This document shows, piece by piece, positions 41,540 to 51,289 of a stretch of 64,000 nucleotides of DNA. The DNA lies in NCBI GenBank assembly GCA_021401465.1, contig JADDMT010000076.1, positions 1-64,000 of the forward strand. The letters run 5' to 3'. Each line of letters starts with the position of its first letter. Position 1 is the first letter of the stretch. The stretch is from Teratosphaeria epicoccoides. Its lineage: Eukaryota > Ascomycota > Dothideomycetes > Mycosphaerellales > Teratosphaeriaceae. A program made the translations under genes and the position numbers. A model generated the notes under the pieces. That model saw only the letters and a program-made list of their open reading frames with translations. It had not been told where the DNA came from and ran no database searches.

Positions 41540-42564
41540 TCACAAGCCGAAATAAGTATGATATTTCACATTCCTGATCTCACTCTTCACCTTCGCCGAC
41601 AAGATTGACGTCTCTTGTGGCGTCCATCCGAGACCTTTCTGAAACACTCGGATGCTCATGCCTTCCAGATTCTGCAAGAAATTCTCTCGCTCGAAGAGAC
41701 CAACCATCTTCAGCCTCCTACCCTTCGCCCATGTATTGGTAGGCATCTTGAATCTCTGCTCGACAACAGCTTCGAAACCTGCCTCCTCGAACCATTTCTT
41801 GAAATGCTGAGGGTCCTCGAGTGGCGTGCCGAACGCAACAGCTGCTTCGCGGACCTGCTTGTCCCACTGCAAGAAGCTGCTGTCCTCAGGCATGCTCCCA
41901 TCGTCACAGCTCAGCTTACCAAATATCGATTCGAACTCGACATAGCCACCTGGCTTGCAGTGGGCATAAGCTTCCTTGATGAGAGCTGGATAGTCTCTGA
42001 TCGACAAAATGACGTCTCGGGCAAAGATGAAGTCGAAAGAGTTCTCTGGATAAGTCCAAGGTTGTTCGATGTCGTCAACTTCGAAGTGGCAATTTGGCGG
42101 CACCAGCGACGGTTGAATGGGAGCTATGTCTACGCCGGTCACTTGAGCTGATGGAAATGTGTCGGCGATGTCCATGGTCCAGATTCCCGTTCCACAACCG
42201 AGATCCAGAATCTGTTGGGGATTGTTGCTGATTGGCGCAAGATACCGACGTTTGTTCAGCAATAGGTTGTACTTCTCGTGAGCCATGTCGATGCGGTCCA
42301 TCTCAGGTTCGTCGCGAGGCAACCCATGCTCTGCGAGACATGTCAGTGGCACGTCGGCGCTGGAATGCGCGAGACACTCCACCTTTGCCATATCCCGCGT
42401 AGACTCGCCTGAAATCGGACGACTGTTAGCAAATGCACCTTCCTTGCCTATGGGTGTACGAGAGCTTGCCCGTTCTCCAGGATGCCATGGCGGACTTCTG
42501 ATGCTAGACTGCTTAACGACTGTCGATCTGACACTGCATTGAGGCCCTTGGGCTTGTCAGCCAT
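41540..42564 (-). CDS. LaeA-like SAM-dependent methyltransferase
   Basis: Three exons on the minus strand: 42564-42470, 42408-42383 (26 nt) and 42330-41540; 303 aa. Splicing across the GC-AG intron 42409-42469 and the GT-AG intron 42331-42382 yields ILENGRVYAGYGKEHGLPRD, which fits the family start (ENGRxYH...LPxDExExDRxDxxH). A shorter single-exon reading beginning at 42391 lacks this. The SAM-binding motif is ILDLGCGTGIWTMDIA, followed by VTGVDIAPIQP, SFDFIFARDV and KPGGYVEFE. This group includes LaeA, a nuclear regulator of secondary metabolism and development, and many less studied LaeA-like proteins (Llm). No biosynthetic cluster is visible beside it. It could equally methylate a small molecule. 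Confidence 0.82.
42409..42469 (-). other. GC-AG intron 1 of the LaeA-like gene
   Basis: On the minus strand the intron starts GG|GCAAGC and ends TTTCAG, with a consensus branch site (GCTAAC) upstream of the acceptor. It joins GAG-AAC-GG to G-CGA, giving ENGR, the most conserved start motif of the family. No GT donor nearby restores this. Confidence 0.75.
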
Positions 42565-43530
42565 TGAAGCAGTTGGAGTATAAGAGCTGGGTCATACGTC
42601 GCTGCAAATATCATCGTCAACGGCCAATGGCGACTGTGAAATTTGCAACGGAGCACCAGATGCTGACAATTCCTCGTCGTCCTGTGGTCCATGATGTGAA
42701 TGCTCGAAAGGCGGGAACGAGGGTCTGTCGCCGCCCATATTGTCGGGTCAACGAGCTTCCCAAGGAATCCACGGGTAGTAGTTGCCGCAGGGCTGCAGCC
42801 GGTCGGTCGGATAAAACTGGGAAATAGAGCGGGCAGGTGGCATATTTGACAGCTATGTGGAGGCCTAAGCAGTCGTATCTGCATTGGCGCTCACGTAGCT
42901 ACCATTCTGCTGCAGGAAGGTCTAGCTCCTTGGCCGGACGCCTCTAACCTTGGCCGGCAAACCGCATGCGGGTGCGTCACCACTAACGAGCAATCGGACG
43001 GCTCTTGGCTTTCACTCCATCACGCAGGATCTAAAAAAATACTGCGCAAATGCGTCCCGACTCACTGGTCACATGTATGCAAGCAGCGAGCTTACCGGCC
43101 CGTGTGCGCTGTGAGCCGCCTCTGCATGGCCCGTCAAACATGTAGTAGCGGCGCGATCGAGCAGTGCCCTTTCGGATCCTAGGCACTGGCATTACAGCTG
43201 GCTTCTTCTGGCCAGCACTATGCGTAGCCACGAGCATTCTGCCAGTCTCCGCGACTCACGTATTATATCAAGCGATGCAAAAGCTGTGAGGACCGACAAT
43301 TTGTATCTTGCGCGCGATCTCACGCTTAGGTTTACGTCATCGATTAGCGCTTAAGCGTGCGCCAAACGGTGACCAGCCGTGCCGTCGGGATGGGGTATAC
43401 AGTACTGACAAGGTTCTCGCAAGTATGGTTCGCTCATGTTTCGGGGTTCTTGCGTCGACGTGGAATCAAGGCTTAAAGCGCGGCTGCGGTCCGTACTGAC
43501 TTAACCAGATACTGTCGGTACCCATGCGTG
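42565..43530. other. Intergenic region, no gene seen
   Basis: 966 bp between the start of the LaeA-like gene and the stop of SWF1, both on the minus strand. Frames are short. It should contain the promoter of the LaeA-like gene. Confidence 0.45.
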
Positions 43531-44857
43531 TCATCGACCCTTCAGAACCTTCATGAAATTTTCCAACCCGCCCAAGTCGTAGATATTCTCGACGCTTTCC
43601 AGACCCCAGATTTGACTCCATAGTGCCTCTTGACCATGAGGAGGCCTGCCATCGTTGGTGCGCACGATGATCTGGTCGCTGCTGATGGACCAGGGGACCT
43701 CGTCATCCCCGTGTAGGTCGTCGCATGCTCCATCGACGCCGCACTCCAGAGCCGAGTTGGGAAGGTGCTTGCCGCCAGCCTGACGATTGATTTGTGGAGG
43801 AGTCAGGCTGCCATGGTCTCCGGATTGTCGTAGGCGATTACGAGTAGCAATGGCACGACGAGAGCTTTTGAACACCATCCCATCGTGCATGTCGTCCCTC
43901 CAATCTGCCCACTTCTGGCTCTCGTTCGTAGTCATGCCCGCCCAGATGAGGTAGCTGTGGTATACCAGCAGACCCAAAGGCAACGCGGCAGTGCCAATGG
44001 CGAGCATGCCAACGCCTGCGATACTTAAGCCGCCGATATTCACAACGTAAATGAACATATCGCCAACGGCAAACCAATAATCCCAGCTCAGCCACTTCAT
44101 CTGCGCCGCCGTATCTGGCAAGTGGAGATCCGGCTTCAAGATCGTGTAGCTAAGGAAAGCGCCATACACCTGCAACGCTCCCAAAGTCAAAAGAAGAGCA
44201 AGAAAATGTCGATAGTTGCCTCGCCCGAGACAGTTGTTCACCCACGGGCAATGATGATCGCATTTCGCTACGCAGTGTCTGCAAAGGGAGCAGTGCTTCG
44301 ATCGGGCTGGCTTCTCGAGATTGCAGGTTTTGCACCATTTGCCTGGACGGAACAGGATGTGGTCATAGGGATAGTCGCTCATGCGGTGAGGATGGCTGAA
44401 TGGCGTAATGTAGTCCTTTGTGTAAGAGGCGCAGAGATAGGTGAAAATGTACGGCAGAGCCACGAGAACTGGAATTGGGAGCTGGAGTGATGTGGGTAGA
44501 CGGGTCCAGCCATGCAGGATGAAGAGGCCGACGCTGCCTGTGAGCAGTGTGATAAAGATGATCTGATTGTCATTAATACGGTATAAACAAGATGTTGGGC
44601 GGAACACGACCGACCAAGACGATTGGATTGCGTTCGTAGAAGAGGTAGTTCCCGAGCCGTTTGGACATCGTAGTGATTCGTCCTCCTGTCGTTTTGGCGT
44701 CGACACGTCTGAGGCCATTCGGTAGATGTAAACACAACAAACGCTGGAGCCAGCCAATGGGCGTCTTCCGAAGCGCGGGCAATCGGCCAAAGAGTGCTAC
44801 GAAGGTGACACATGATATTGCCAAGACGCCAATGAGGATGTTCTTGAGCACGCACAT
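43531..44857 (-). CDS. SWF1: DHHC palmitoyltransferase Swf1
   Basis: Exons (minus) 44857-44615 and 44562-43531; the 52-bp intron starts with a weak donor GTCGGT and ends CAATCAG; 424 aa. Exon 1 begins MCVLKNILIGVLAISCVTF, a first membrane span, then LFGRLPALRKTPIGWLQRLL...IPNG-like block typical of fungal Swf1. Exon 2 has two more hydrophobic spans, the Cys-rich domain with KWCKTCNLEKPARSKHCSLC and the catalytic DHHC (CDHHCPWVNNCLG), then spans near YRHFLALLLTLGALQVYG and LSIAGVGMLAIG. Yeast Swf1 acylates SNAREs and other single-span proteins at the ER/Golgi. It is divergent from RAP1 with only 218 bp between starts. Confidence 0.9.
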
Positions 44858-45075
44858 GACTCTGTATGTATCATTGTGATCAGGAATAGGCTGGAATACT
44901 TGAAGAGGATTCCAGCGAATGTGTCGAGGGGGAGAGGGTGCCTGCCTTGGCTGCTGTACTGATGGAGCGAAATAGAAGGAGCGAACAAATGGACTGACCA
45001 ATCAACGCCATTCTCCACGACCCAACGAACGCGCGTGTCGAACGCGTCTGTCAAGCTTCTCTACATTACTCGAGC
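44858..45075. promoter_or_regulatory. Compact divergent promoter, SWF1 and RAP1
   Basis: 218 bp must carry both promoters and leaders. No element was identified with confidence. The frame upstream of the SWF1 ATG stays open to about 45001, so a longer SWF1 start is possible but does not resemble the family. Confidence 0.5.
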
Positions 45076-48000
45076 ATGGGCCCGGTCATCGTCACCAACG
45101 TGAACACCGCGACGCCCGCCATGGATGGCGTTCTCACCGGCCTCGCCTTCTTCCTGGTGCAAAGAGTGCCCATGCGCAGCAGCTACATCGACAAGATCCA
45201 TGCCAACGGCGGCCGCGTGGTGAAGCTTGAAGCGCAAGCTGATCACATCCTCGCGGACCATATGCGACGTGATGCGCCTCCTGGGAGCATCTCATACACA
45301 TTCATTGACGCTGCTTTGCGCTCCGGCACCCTTCCCGAACCCGAGGAGCATGCAGCTGGGCCTACCAAGGGCACAATCCGGGATGTCGGGGGCGTGGTCC
45401 CCGGCAAGAGCACGAAAACGCCTTTCACCAAAGAAGACGATCGAGAGTTGTGGATGTGGGTAGAGCAGGCGCGGCGGAAAGGCGGACAAGTCAAGGGTAA
45501 CGATATCTACAAGCAGTTGGAGTCAAGGAATTCGAGGCACACATTTCAGGCTTGGCGGGATCGCTACATCAAGAAATTGATCGACCGACCACCGGATGGA
45601 ATTGATGTCGACGGCGGTCAGGATGAGCTGGAGCAGAATGGATATGTCAAGCCTGACCATGGCGGAAGAAAGCGCAAGGTGGAGATCAGTGTCGAGGCGG
45701 AGAGCGCCGGCTTCAAGCTGCCCAAGGCCAGCCAGAGTGCCTCTCCAAAGAGGCGGAAGGTTGCAGGGATCGACGATGAAGCTGGTAATGACCAAGACAA
45801 CTCCCAAGAGATTTCAGAGCCGAACGACAACATTTTCGGCAAAGAGGAATTTGATGCACTCATGGAAGCTGCAGACGGCCTTGATTACGTTGATCCAGAT
45901 CAAGAAGAAACGGCATGGCAGGCATGGGCAGACGCAATGAAAGAGAAGCTAGACAAGCCCCATTCAGCAGCAGCATGGCGGGCATATTGGGAAGCAGAAG
46001 TTGAGCCGGAATACAGGAGAAAGAAATCGGCTGAGAAGAAGAAGCGGCGAAAGAGACGAGAAGCTAGGCGCTCAGCCGCATCTTCGCGGAGCGGAAGCAA
46101 GGCCGTAGATTCTGATATGGACACTGTCGCAGAGAAAGCTCGCTCTTCTTCAACGCCGAAAAGGGTGGATGAACGGGATGTGCGCAAACGTGAGCGGAGA
46201 ACGGCGACACCGACGTCCGCGGCTGCCAATGGCAGCACAGGCCGTGCTGCATATTGGCAAGAGACCGTCGATGCTGGCCTCGAGTCTTCCAAAGACTCTC
46301 GGTCAGCCTTAGCGCAAAATAGTATTCATTCAAGTGCTTTCAACGGCATTTCGACCCAGCCCATCGAGCTTTTGAGCGACGATGATGATGGGATGGATCG
46401 CCATGGAGGTCGTGAACCAGGGCAGCTTAATGGACACGGCGACTCTACTGAGTTCGACTCAGCACAGCGTGCAAAAGACATAAATTCAGCACGGACTTCA
46501 GACTCTTTGATTTCAGAGGCCAATTTGAAGGCGGGGCAGCAGCTGCGGCAGGAGATTGGCGAGACACCAAAAAGATCTGACTTGCCTACCTCAGAAATGG
46601 ATCATGAAGCGGTGGCTCAGCTCAGGCGCGGCTTGCTTCATGACGCAAGGAGATCTGATCTGGTCACGTCGGACGCGAATCGAGCGGCTGAGCAGCAAGT
46701 TCGACAAGACGCGCTCAAAGGCGAGGACGATGACGAGATCACACCTGAAGACGCCGCGGATGAGTACAACGACGAGCCTGCACAAGACAGCATCGTAATT
46801 TCTACCCACTTGTTGGAGCATGGCTCGGTTGAAGACGGGCTTCCTGGCGAGGAGCTCATTGATCCCAGCGTGTCAGCAAAGGACGATCCATCCGGCCCAG
46901 AACCTATTGAGCGCGAAGACAGTGGTGATAGATTGACGGAAGCCAACCTGGCGAGTCAGCAAGCCGAGCATAGAGCACAATTGATGCGCGGCATGGACCT
47001 GCCGGCTGATGACGAAACTATGGACCAGTCATCCTATGCGGAATATCTCCAGGGTCTCGTCAGCCACAAGCAAGCCGCTCCAAGGCTTGAGGCTGATGCG
47101 ATGCCCGGGCGTGTGCAGAAGGCTGCAGATCTGCCGCAGGATGATCCTAGTAAGAGTCATTCTCAGAGTAGCTCTGCTGCAGCACTACAAGACCTGATAC
47201 CAAATCTTGCCAATGGAACCACTAAGGCGGCGTGTATAATGTCAATTGGGATACGGAAACCTGTTCCAGTGGGGTCAGAGGCCAGGAATGGCTTGCCGCT
47301 GTCATCTCAGCAGGAAATTGACGACATCTTGGAGGACAACCTTCAGTGGCCGGCGTCACCCCAGCAGTGTAAGAAGCCTACTTCGAGATCACAACGGCTA
47401 GACGAAGGCCAGGGCGTGCGCCTCGAAAAGCAGACACAATACGCGGTGCTTCCTTATGCAGATGAAGAACAAGATCATGCAGACATGTTCACTACTCAGC
47501 CTGGACTTCCGCCAGCAGTGCACTACCCGACGCTGCCGGACAATGGGGTCGGCAACATCCAGCACGGGCTGCTCCTTCCTCCGCAGAAGGCTGCCTCGAG
47601 ATTGGAAGGTCAAGTCGGAATAGACCAGGACGCTGACAGAGATGAGCAAAGAGCGAACGACGCTGCCAATAGCACAAGGCAAGACGACGTTGATCTGACT
47701 CTTGCCGAGCCTGAGGACGGCTTTTCGTCACCCGTCAAAGACCAGACTCGAGAAGAACAGCTCAAGTCTGCGGACGACGAATTTGACTTTGGCCTCGCCG
47801 AACCTGACGGTGGCTCCTCTTCGCCGATCAAAGATGTTCAGGCTGCGCGTGGCGAACGCGATCAGGACCAGCTTGAGGCAGACCACGATAGCCAGCAAAT
47901 TGCCGGGCAAGATTTGGTTCAGATCTCATCGGCTAAGTCAGCTAGCCCGCTGCATGCAGTGTTCCAGCCCGCGTCATCGCCACCGCCACATGGACGAATC

Positions 48001-48624
48001 AATGGCCGGAGAGGTCTGGAGACGCAGGACATCATGGAAGCCGAGACGCAGCAAGTTGATCTGAGTATGCTTCTGCCTCCCGATACTGATGATGAAGATG
48101 AGGAAGCGCAAAGAGACGGAAAAGAGGAGGAAGAAGAAGCCTTGCCCTCGGAGTCCTTTCGCGTAGCATCACCTCCCAACAGATCGCAGCCAACCAGACT
48201 CACACAGGCACAGACTGCTCCCCGGCCTTCCCTCACTCCGCCTGCGCAACAACGATCCGGAGCGTCCAAAGGCAAGCAGAAGGCACAGCCGAACCTGACT
48301 GAGTCACAGTCTTTCGACGATGAAGACATCGACTCCTGGATTGCCAAGATGGGCGTCCGCTACAAGATACCGGCTTCAAGAGAAGACCTTATCGAAGACG
48401 CTTTGTATGCAACTTCCACGCGACCAGACCTAGCAGAGATTGCGCTGTTGAGCATGCTGGCGGGCAATGGACTACCGAATGATCTGCCAGGTGTCTGGAC
48501 GGTGGGGGAAGACAGAGGCTGCGAGGGAGGAGATGCGAGGGTGATTAAAAGGCTGATGCAGAAGCACGGGGACGAAGAGTATTATGCGCGATTGGAGTGG
48601 CTGAAGGGATGGAGGGACGGGTGA
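45076..48624 (+). CDS. RAP1: Telomere protein Rap1
   Basis: One exon, 1182 aa. Order: an N-terminal BRCT-like region (about 15-75; LTGLAFFLVQRVP...KIHANGGRVVKL); a Rap1-type Myb domain (about 114-172; FTKEDDRELWMWVEQ, GNDIYKQLE, RHTFQAWRDRYIKKL); a second Rap1-type helical segment (about 260-320; WQAWADAMKEKL, AAAWRAYWEAEVEPEY) leading to a basic patch (KKKRRKRREARR); a long acidic, low-complexity middle; and a C-terminal Rap1 domain (about 1085-1182; WIAKMGVRYKIP, RLMQKHGDEEYYARLEWLKGW). In most filamentous fungi Rap1 is recruited to telomeres by a TRF-like protein. The middle holds three tandem 25-26-aa units and a later pair of AEPxxGxSSPxKD repeats. Confidence 0.9.
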   Translation: MGPVIVTNVNTATPAMDGVLTGLAFFLVQRVPMRSSYIDKIHANGGRVVKLEAQADHILADHMRRDAPPGSISYTFIDAALRSGTLPEPEEHAAGPTKGTIRDVGGVVPGKSTKTPFTKEDDRELWMWVEQARRKGGQVKGNDIYKQLESRNSRHTFQAWRDRYIKKLIDRPPDGIDVDGGQDELEQNGYVKPDHGGRKRKVEISVEAESAGFKLPKASQSASPKRRKVAGIDDEAGNDQDNSQEISEPNDNIFGKEEFDALMEAADGLDYVDPDQEETAWQAWADAMKEKLDKPHSAAAWRAYWEAEVEPEYRRKKSAEKKKRRKRREARRSAASSRSGSKAVDSDMDTVAEKARSSSTPKRVDERDVRKRERRTATPTSAAANGSTGRAAYWQETVDAGLESSKDSRSALAQNSIHSSAFNGISTQPIELLSDDDDGMDRHGGREPGQLNGHGDSTEFDSAQRAKDINSARTSDSLISEANLKAGQQLRQEIGETPKRSDLPTSEMDHEAVAQLRRGLLHDARRSDLVTSDANRAAEQQVRQDALKGEDDDEITPEDAADEYNDEPAQDSIVISTHLLEHGSVEDGLPGEELIDPSVSAKDDPSGPEPIEREDSGDRLTEANLASQQAEHRAQLMRGMDLPADDETMDQSSYAEYLQGLVSHKQAAPRLEADAMPGRVQKAADLPQDDPSKSHSQSSSAAALQDLIPNLANGTTKAACIMSIGIRKPVPVGSEARNGLPLSSQQEIDDILEDNLQWPASPQQCKKPTSRSQRLDEGQGVRLEKQTQYAVLPYADEEQDHADMFTTQPGLPPAVHYPTLPDNGVGNIQHGLLLPPQKAASRLEGQVGIDQDADRDEQRANDAANSTRQDDVDLTLAEPEDGFSSPVKDQTREEQLKSADDEFDFGLAEPDGGSSSPIKDVQAARGERDQDQLEADHDSQQIAGQDLVQISSAKSASPLHAVFQPASSPPPHGRINGRRGLETQDIMEAETQQVDLSMLLPPDTDDEDEEAQRDGKEEEEEALPSESFRVASPPNRSQPTRLTQAQTAPRPSLTPPAQQRSGASKGKQKAQPNLTESQSFDDEDIDSWIAKMGVRYKIPASREDLIEDALYATSTRPDLAEIALLSMLAGNGLPNDLPGVWTVGEDRGCEGGDARVIKRLMQKHGDEEYYARLEWLKGWRDG
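46513..46743 (+). repeat. Tandem 26-aa repeats inside RAP1
   Basis: Three adjacent units (46513-46590, 46591-46668, 46669-46743) begin SEANLKA, SEMDHEA and SDANRAA, share a QLRQ/QLRR/QVRQ core, and the first two end RSDLPT and RSDLVT. A looser fourth unit (TEANLASQQAEHRAQ) lies near 46939. The units look helical and charged. Their function is unknown. Confidence 0.7.
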
Positions 48625-49343
48625 GAAACAGGACGAAGGGGCAAGTGTTGACGGGTACTATCAGTATTGCTACTGATATGGCCCGTCGTTGCAGCCGTGT
48701 TCTTGGACCGACCCAGATTGCTGTGCCGAGCTGAGATTCCTTCACGGTTCTTCGATCTCCAATCGATTCCTCTCCAGACGACCGTCCGAGCCATTGGCCT
48801 CGCGGGAGCACATTTCCCCCTTGCTATCACGTGCGCTTATGCAAGCAATTCCGCCACTGCCAAGCTTTTCAAAGAACGGGCTTGCCGTTGAAACTTGAGC
48901 GGCGGCAGCTCTGCCGAGGAATCTGCAGCTCTAACGTCATTCCAAATATAGGCCTGCGTCATGCGATCCATGTCAGTACTTCGCATATTCATGTACGCAA
49001 GCCTCAGGTTGAGCCACGTGTGACCAGCACAGCCCTGCTGACATACTGCTTCGAGCATCACACGGACGTCGACATCGCCTATCACGTTTCGAGCAGTTTC
49101 TACCGGTTCTTTGGCGTAGGTTTAACGGCTCTACCATATCGGCCCCCAGCTTCTGTGTTCAGCATCGCCTTCATGATATACTTTCTGAGTCAATCATAAC
49201 GCGGCACCCTGACGTACAGTACATATTGATGAATTCCTATTGATCAACGTTTCCTTCCTTCCAGACCTTGCTTGACGCAACAAGACGAACCATCAATAGC
49301 CAGGCAAACCTGGTTTCAGCTCGACTAGGTTCTGACAGCACCC
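48625..49343. other. Intergenic region, no gene seen
   Basis: 719 bp between RAP1 and the glycine-zipper gene on the same strand. Short overlapping frames only. Confidence 0.45.
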
Positions 49344-50159
49344 ATGGCGGCAGCAGATTACTACAACCCAGGCGGAGGCAACGTGCCTCAGGCGGCACCG
49401 CAGTTCGCGCCGCCGCGTCCTCGGCAATCACAGCAGAACTTCAACCCGCTGCCATATCCAGTCAGCGATGACCCACCACCCTACGCGTCGCTGCATGGCG
49501 CACGACCTCACTCGCAGCCGCCGCCTCAGCAGCGGCCGTCAATGCACACTTCACAAGGCAGCGGTTACCATCCCAGCATCTTGAGCCAGCACGTCGACAC
49601 GCACCAATACCCACCAGAGAAACAAGTCCACTTCGGACGACCCCAGTCGCAGCAGAACGTCGGCTCGTACGGTCCTCCGTCAAACGGAAACCTGCATCCA
49701 AACCACGCACAGCAATCCTATCGCCCACAGCCGCAGGGCCAGCAAGGCTTCCCCTTCCCCAACGGCCAGGCCCCAGCACCAGCGATGTCACAAGGCTACG
49801 GCCGCCGGCCCTCCAGCACGCCCATGCAGCAGTCCTCCTACGACCTGGGCCGCTACGACGACGACGACCGCTCGCTGAGCCGTAGCCGCAGCCGTAGCCG
49901 CGATAGAGGACACAGGCATCATCACCATCATCACCACAATCGGCCGCATACTAAGAGAAAGGCGAGTGGTGCTTCTACATTTTTGGGTGCGGGCGGTGGT
50001 GCGATTATTGGGGATGCGATTTTCCCGGGTTTGGGGACGTTGGGGGGCGCGATTTTGGGGGGTTTGGGGGGTCATGAGTACGGGAAGCAGAGGAGGAGTT
50101 ACAGTAATGATAGGGATTATTGTGAGGCGAATGTTAGGAGGGGGAGGAGGTATCAGTGA
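49344..50159 (+). CDS. Pro/Gln-rich glycine-zipper protein
   Basis: One exon, 271 aa. About 190 N-terminal residues are Pro/Gln/Ser-rich and disordered. A short Arg-Ser stretch (SLSRSRSRSRDRGHR) and a seven-His run follow, then a glycine-zipper segment (ASTFLGAGGGAIIGDAIFPG and LGTLGGAILGGLGGHEYG) and a basic C-terminus. Glycine zippers form close-packed membrane helices. Many fungi have such Q/P-rich glycine-zipper proteins with no assigned role. The codon bias shifts sharply from C-ending to G/T-rich codons after about 49960, at the start of the zipper. Confidence 0.72.
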   Translation: MAAADYYNPGGGNVPQAAPQFAPPRPRQSQQNFNPLPYPVSDDPPPYASLHGARPHSQPPPQQRPSMHTSQGSGYHPSILSQHVDTHQYPPEKQVHFGRPQSQQNVGSYGPPSNGNLHPNHAQQSYRPQPQGQQGFPFPNGQAPAPAMSQGYGRRPSSTPMQQSSYDLGRYDDDDRSLSRSRSRSRDRGHRHHHHHHHNRPHTKRKASGASTFLGAGGGAIIGDAIFPGLGTLGGAILGGLGGHEYGKQRRSYSNDRDYCEANVRRGRRYQ

Positions 50160-50492
50160 AGAGACAGAGGGTTTGAGGTTTTGCGAGTTTTATTGACAGT
50201 CGTCCCGGGACGGACACGGGGGGCATATGGACAATGTGATCTCACATATTTTCTAGTTTTATGTGTATGATTATGAGTACATGAGCTTTTTACGATAGTG
50301 CAGTCGAATACAATGCATATTTCCAGAGCGTTTCTGTGGATTCTGGCGCGCTTTCCATCTTCCTGTCGATTCTTTCACAACACGCGAATCAGCGTCGAAA
50401 CACTCAATATCTCGACTTCTCTCTACCATATATCCAACGCACATAGCCATACACTCCTGATTCTCCACACCGCTAGTACGGAGAGGACGACC
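50160..50492. other. Intergenic region, no gene seen
   Basis: 333 bp between the glycine-zipper gene and the small Cys-rich frame. Nothing recognised. Confidence 0.35.
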
Positions 50493-51017
50493 ATGTGCAA
50501 ATACTTTACCACCTTCTTCACATGCCATCACCCGCACAGCACCTTAATCATCAAACCCTGCATGTACACGCGCGAACGTCCAAACCATCAGCTCTGCGAT
50601 GTCTTTCAATTCGCGCGGGAGCCGGTCGTGCTGCGTGATCGGTGCGACGCCTGCAGTTGCGCTGATAAGGTTGGGCACGACAGTCTCTCTGGCTTCGCTC
50701 CGCAGCTCCCAGCTAAGCAGCCCGTTCTCGGCCGATGGTACGATCTCGAAGACCTGGAGAGCCTGTGGAGTATAAAGATTGGGAGTCGGTGGCACGGGAC
50801 TGAGCAAGCCGTGGTATGTGCGCCTGATGCGTTTGAGAGCTTGTGCAAGCTCATGGATGTACTGCCGCAGATTGATGGCAGTGACTGTGTGCTTCGAGGC
50901 GGCTTCAATGGAACAGGAGGGAATCACACTGGGCGGGTAGCCGACGAGGATAGATGTGAAGCCCGCCAGCTGTTTGTTTGTACGACGGTGGATAGGACCA
51001 GGCGATTGGCCGGGTAG
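50493..51017 (+). CDS. Small Cys/His-rich orphan protein (possible)
   Basis: A 174-aa frame from the ATG at 50493. The start MCKYFTTFFTCHHPHSTLIIKPC, continuing to NHQLCDVFQFAREPVVLRDRCDACS, matches a pattern seen in many small orphan proteins of filamentous fungi (MCxYxxxxxxCGH ... C ... CxxC) that look zinc-binding. The rest shows no domain and may belong to an unseen splice form. A 167-codon frame lies antisense over most of it (50544-51047), so one of the two is probably chance. I favour the plus strand because of the N-terminal Cys pattern. Confidence 0.42.
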   Translation: MCKYFTTFFTCHHPHSTLIIKPCMYTRERPNHQLCDVFQFAREPVVLRDRCDACSCADKVGHDSLSGFAPQLPAKQPVLGRWYDLEDLESLWSIKIGSRWHGTEQAVVCAPDAFESLCKLMDVLPQIDGSDCVLRGGFNGTGGNHTGRVADEDRCEARQLFVCTTVDRTRRLAG

Positions 51018-51289
51018 AATTGGAGTTGATATGCACTTGCTACGCATGACAGCTTGATGAACTTGCCATGACAGCGACTAGCGACACTGGTGCTGTTTCA
51101 GAACGGTGGCGCCGACGTGTATGATCAGGACTGGATCAGCGCTGCTCGCAGTGGCTGAGTGGACACAGAGCTTGTACCTAAGGAGAGAGAATGGACCTTT
51201 GTCGCGACCTCGTGTTCCAGGCGGGCTTTGCAATAACAGACAGATTATCGCACATTGGCTTAGTCTCCTGGCGCCACCTCAGGAGCATG

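Noticed and set aside
41540..42391. LaeA-like gene as a single exon starting MAKVECL
   Set aside because: Those first residues are intronic in the better model; the spliced upstream exons restore the conserved ENGR and LPxDE motifs.
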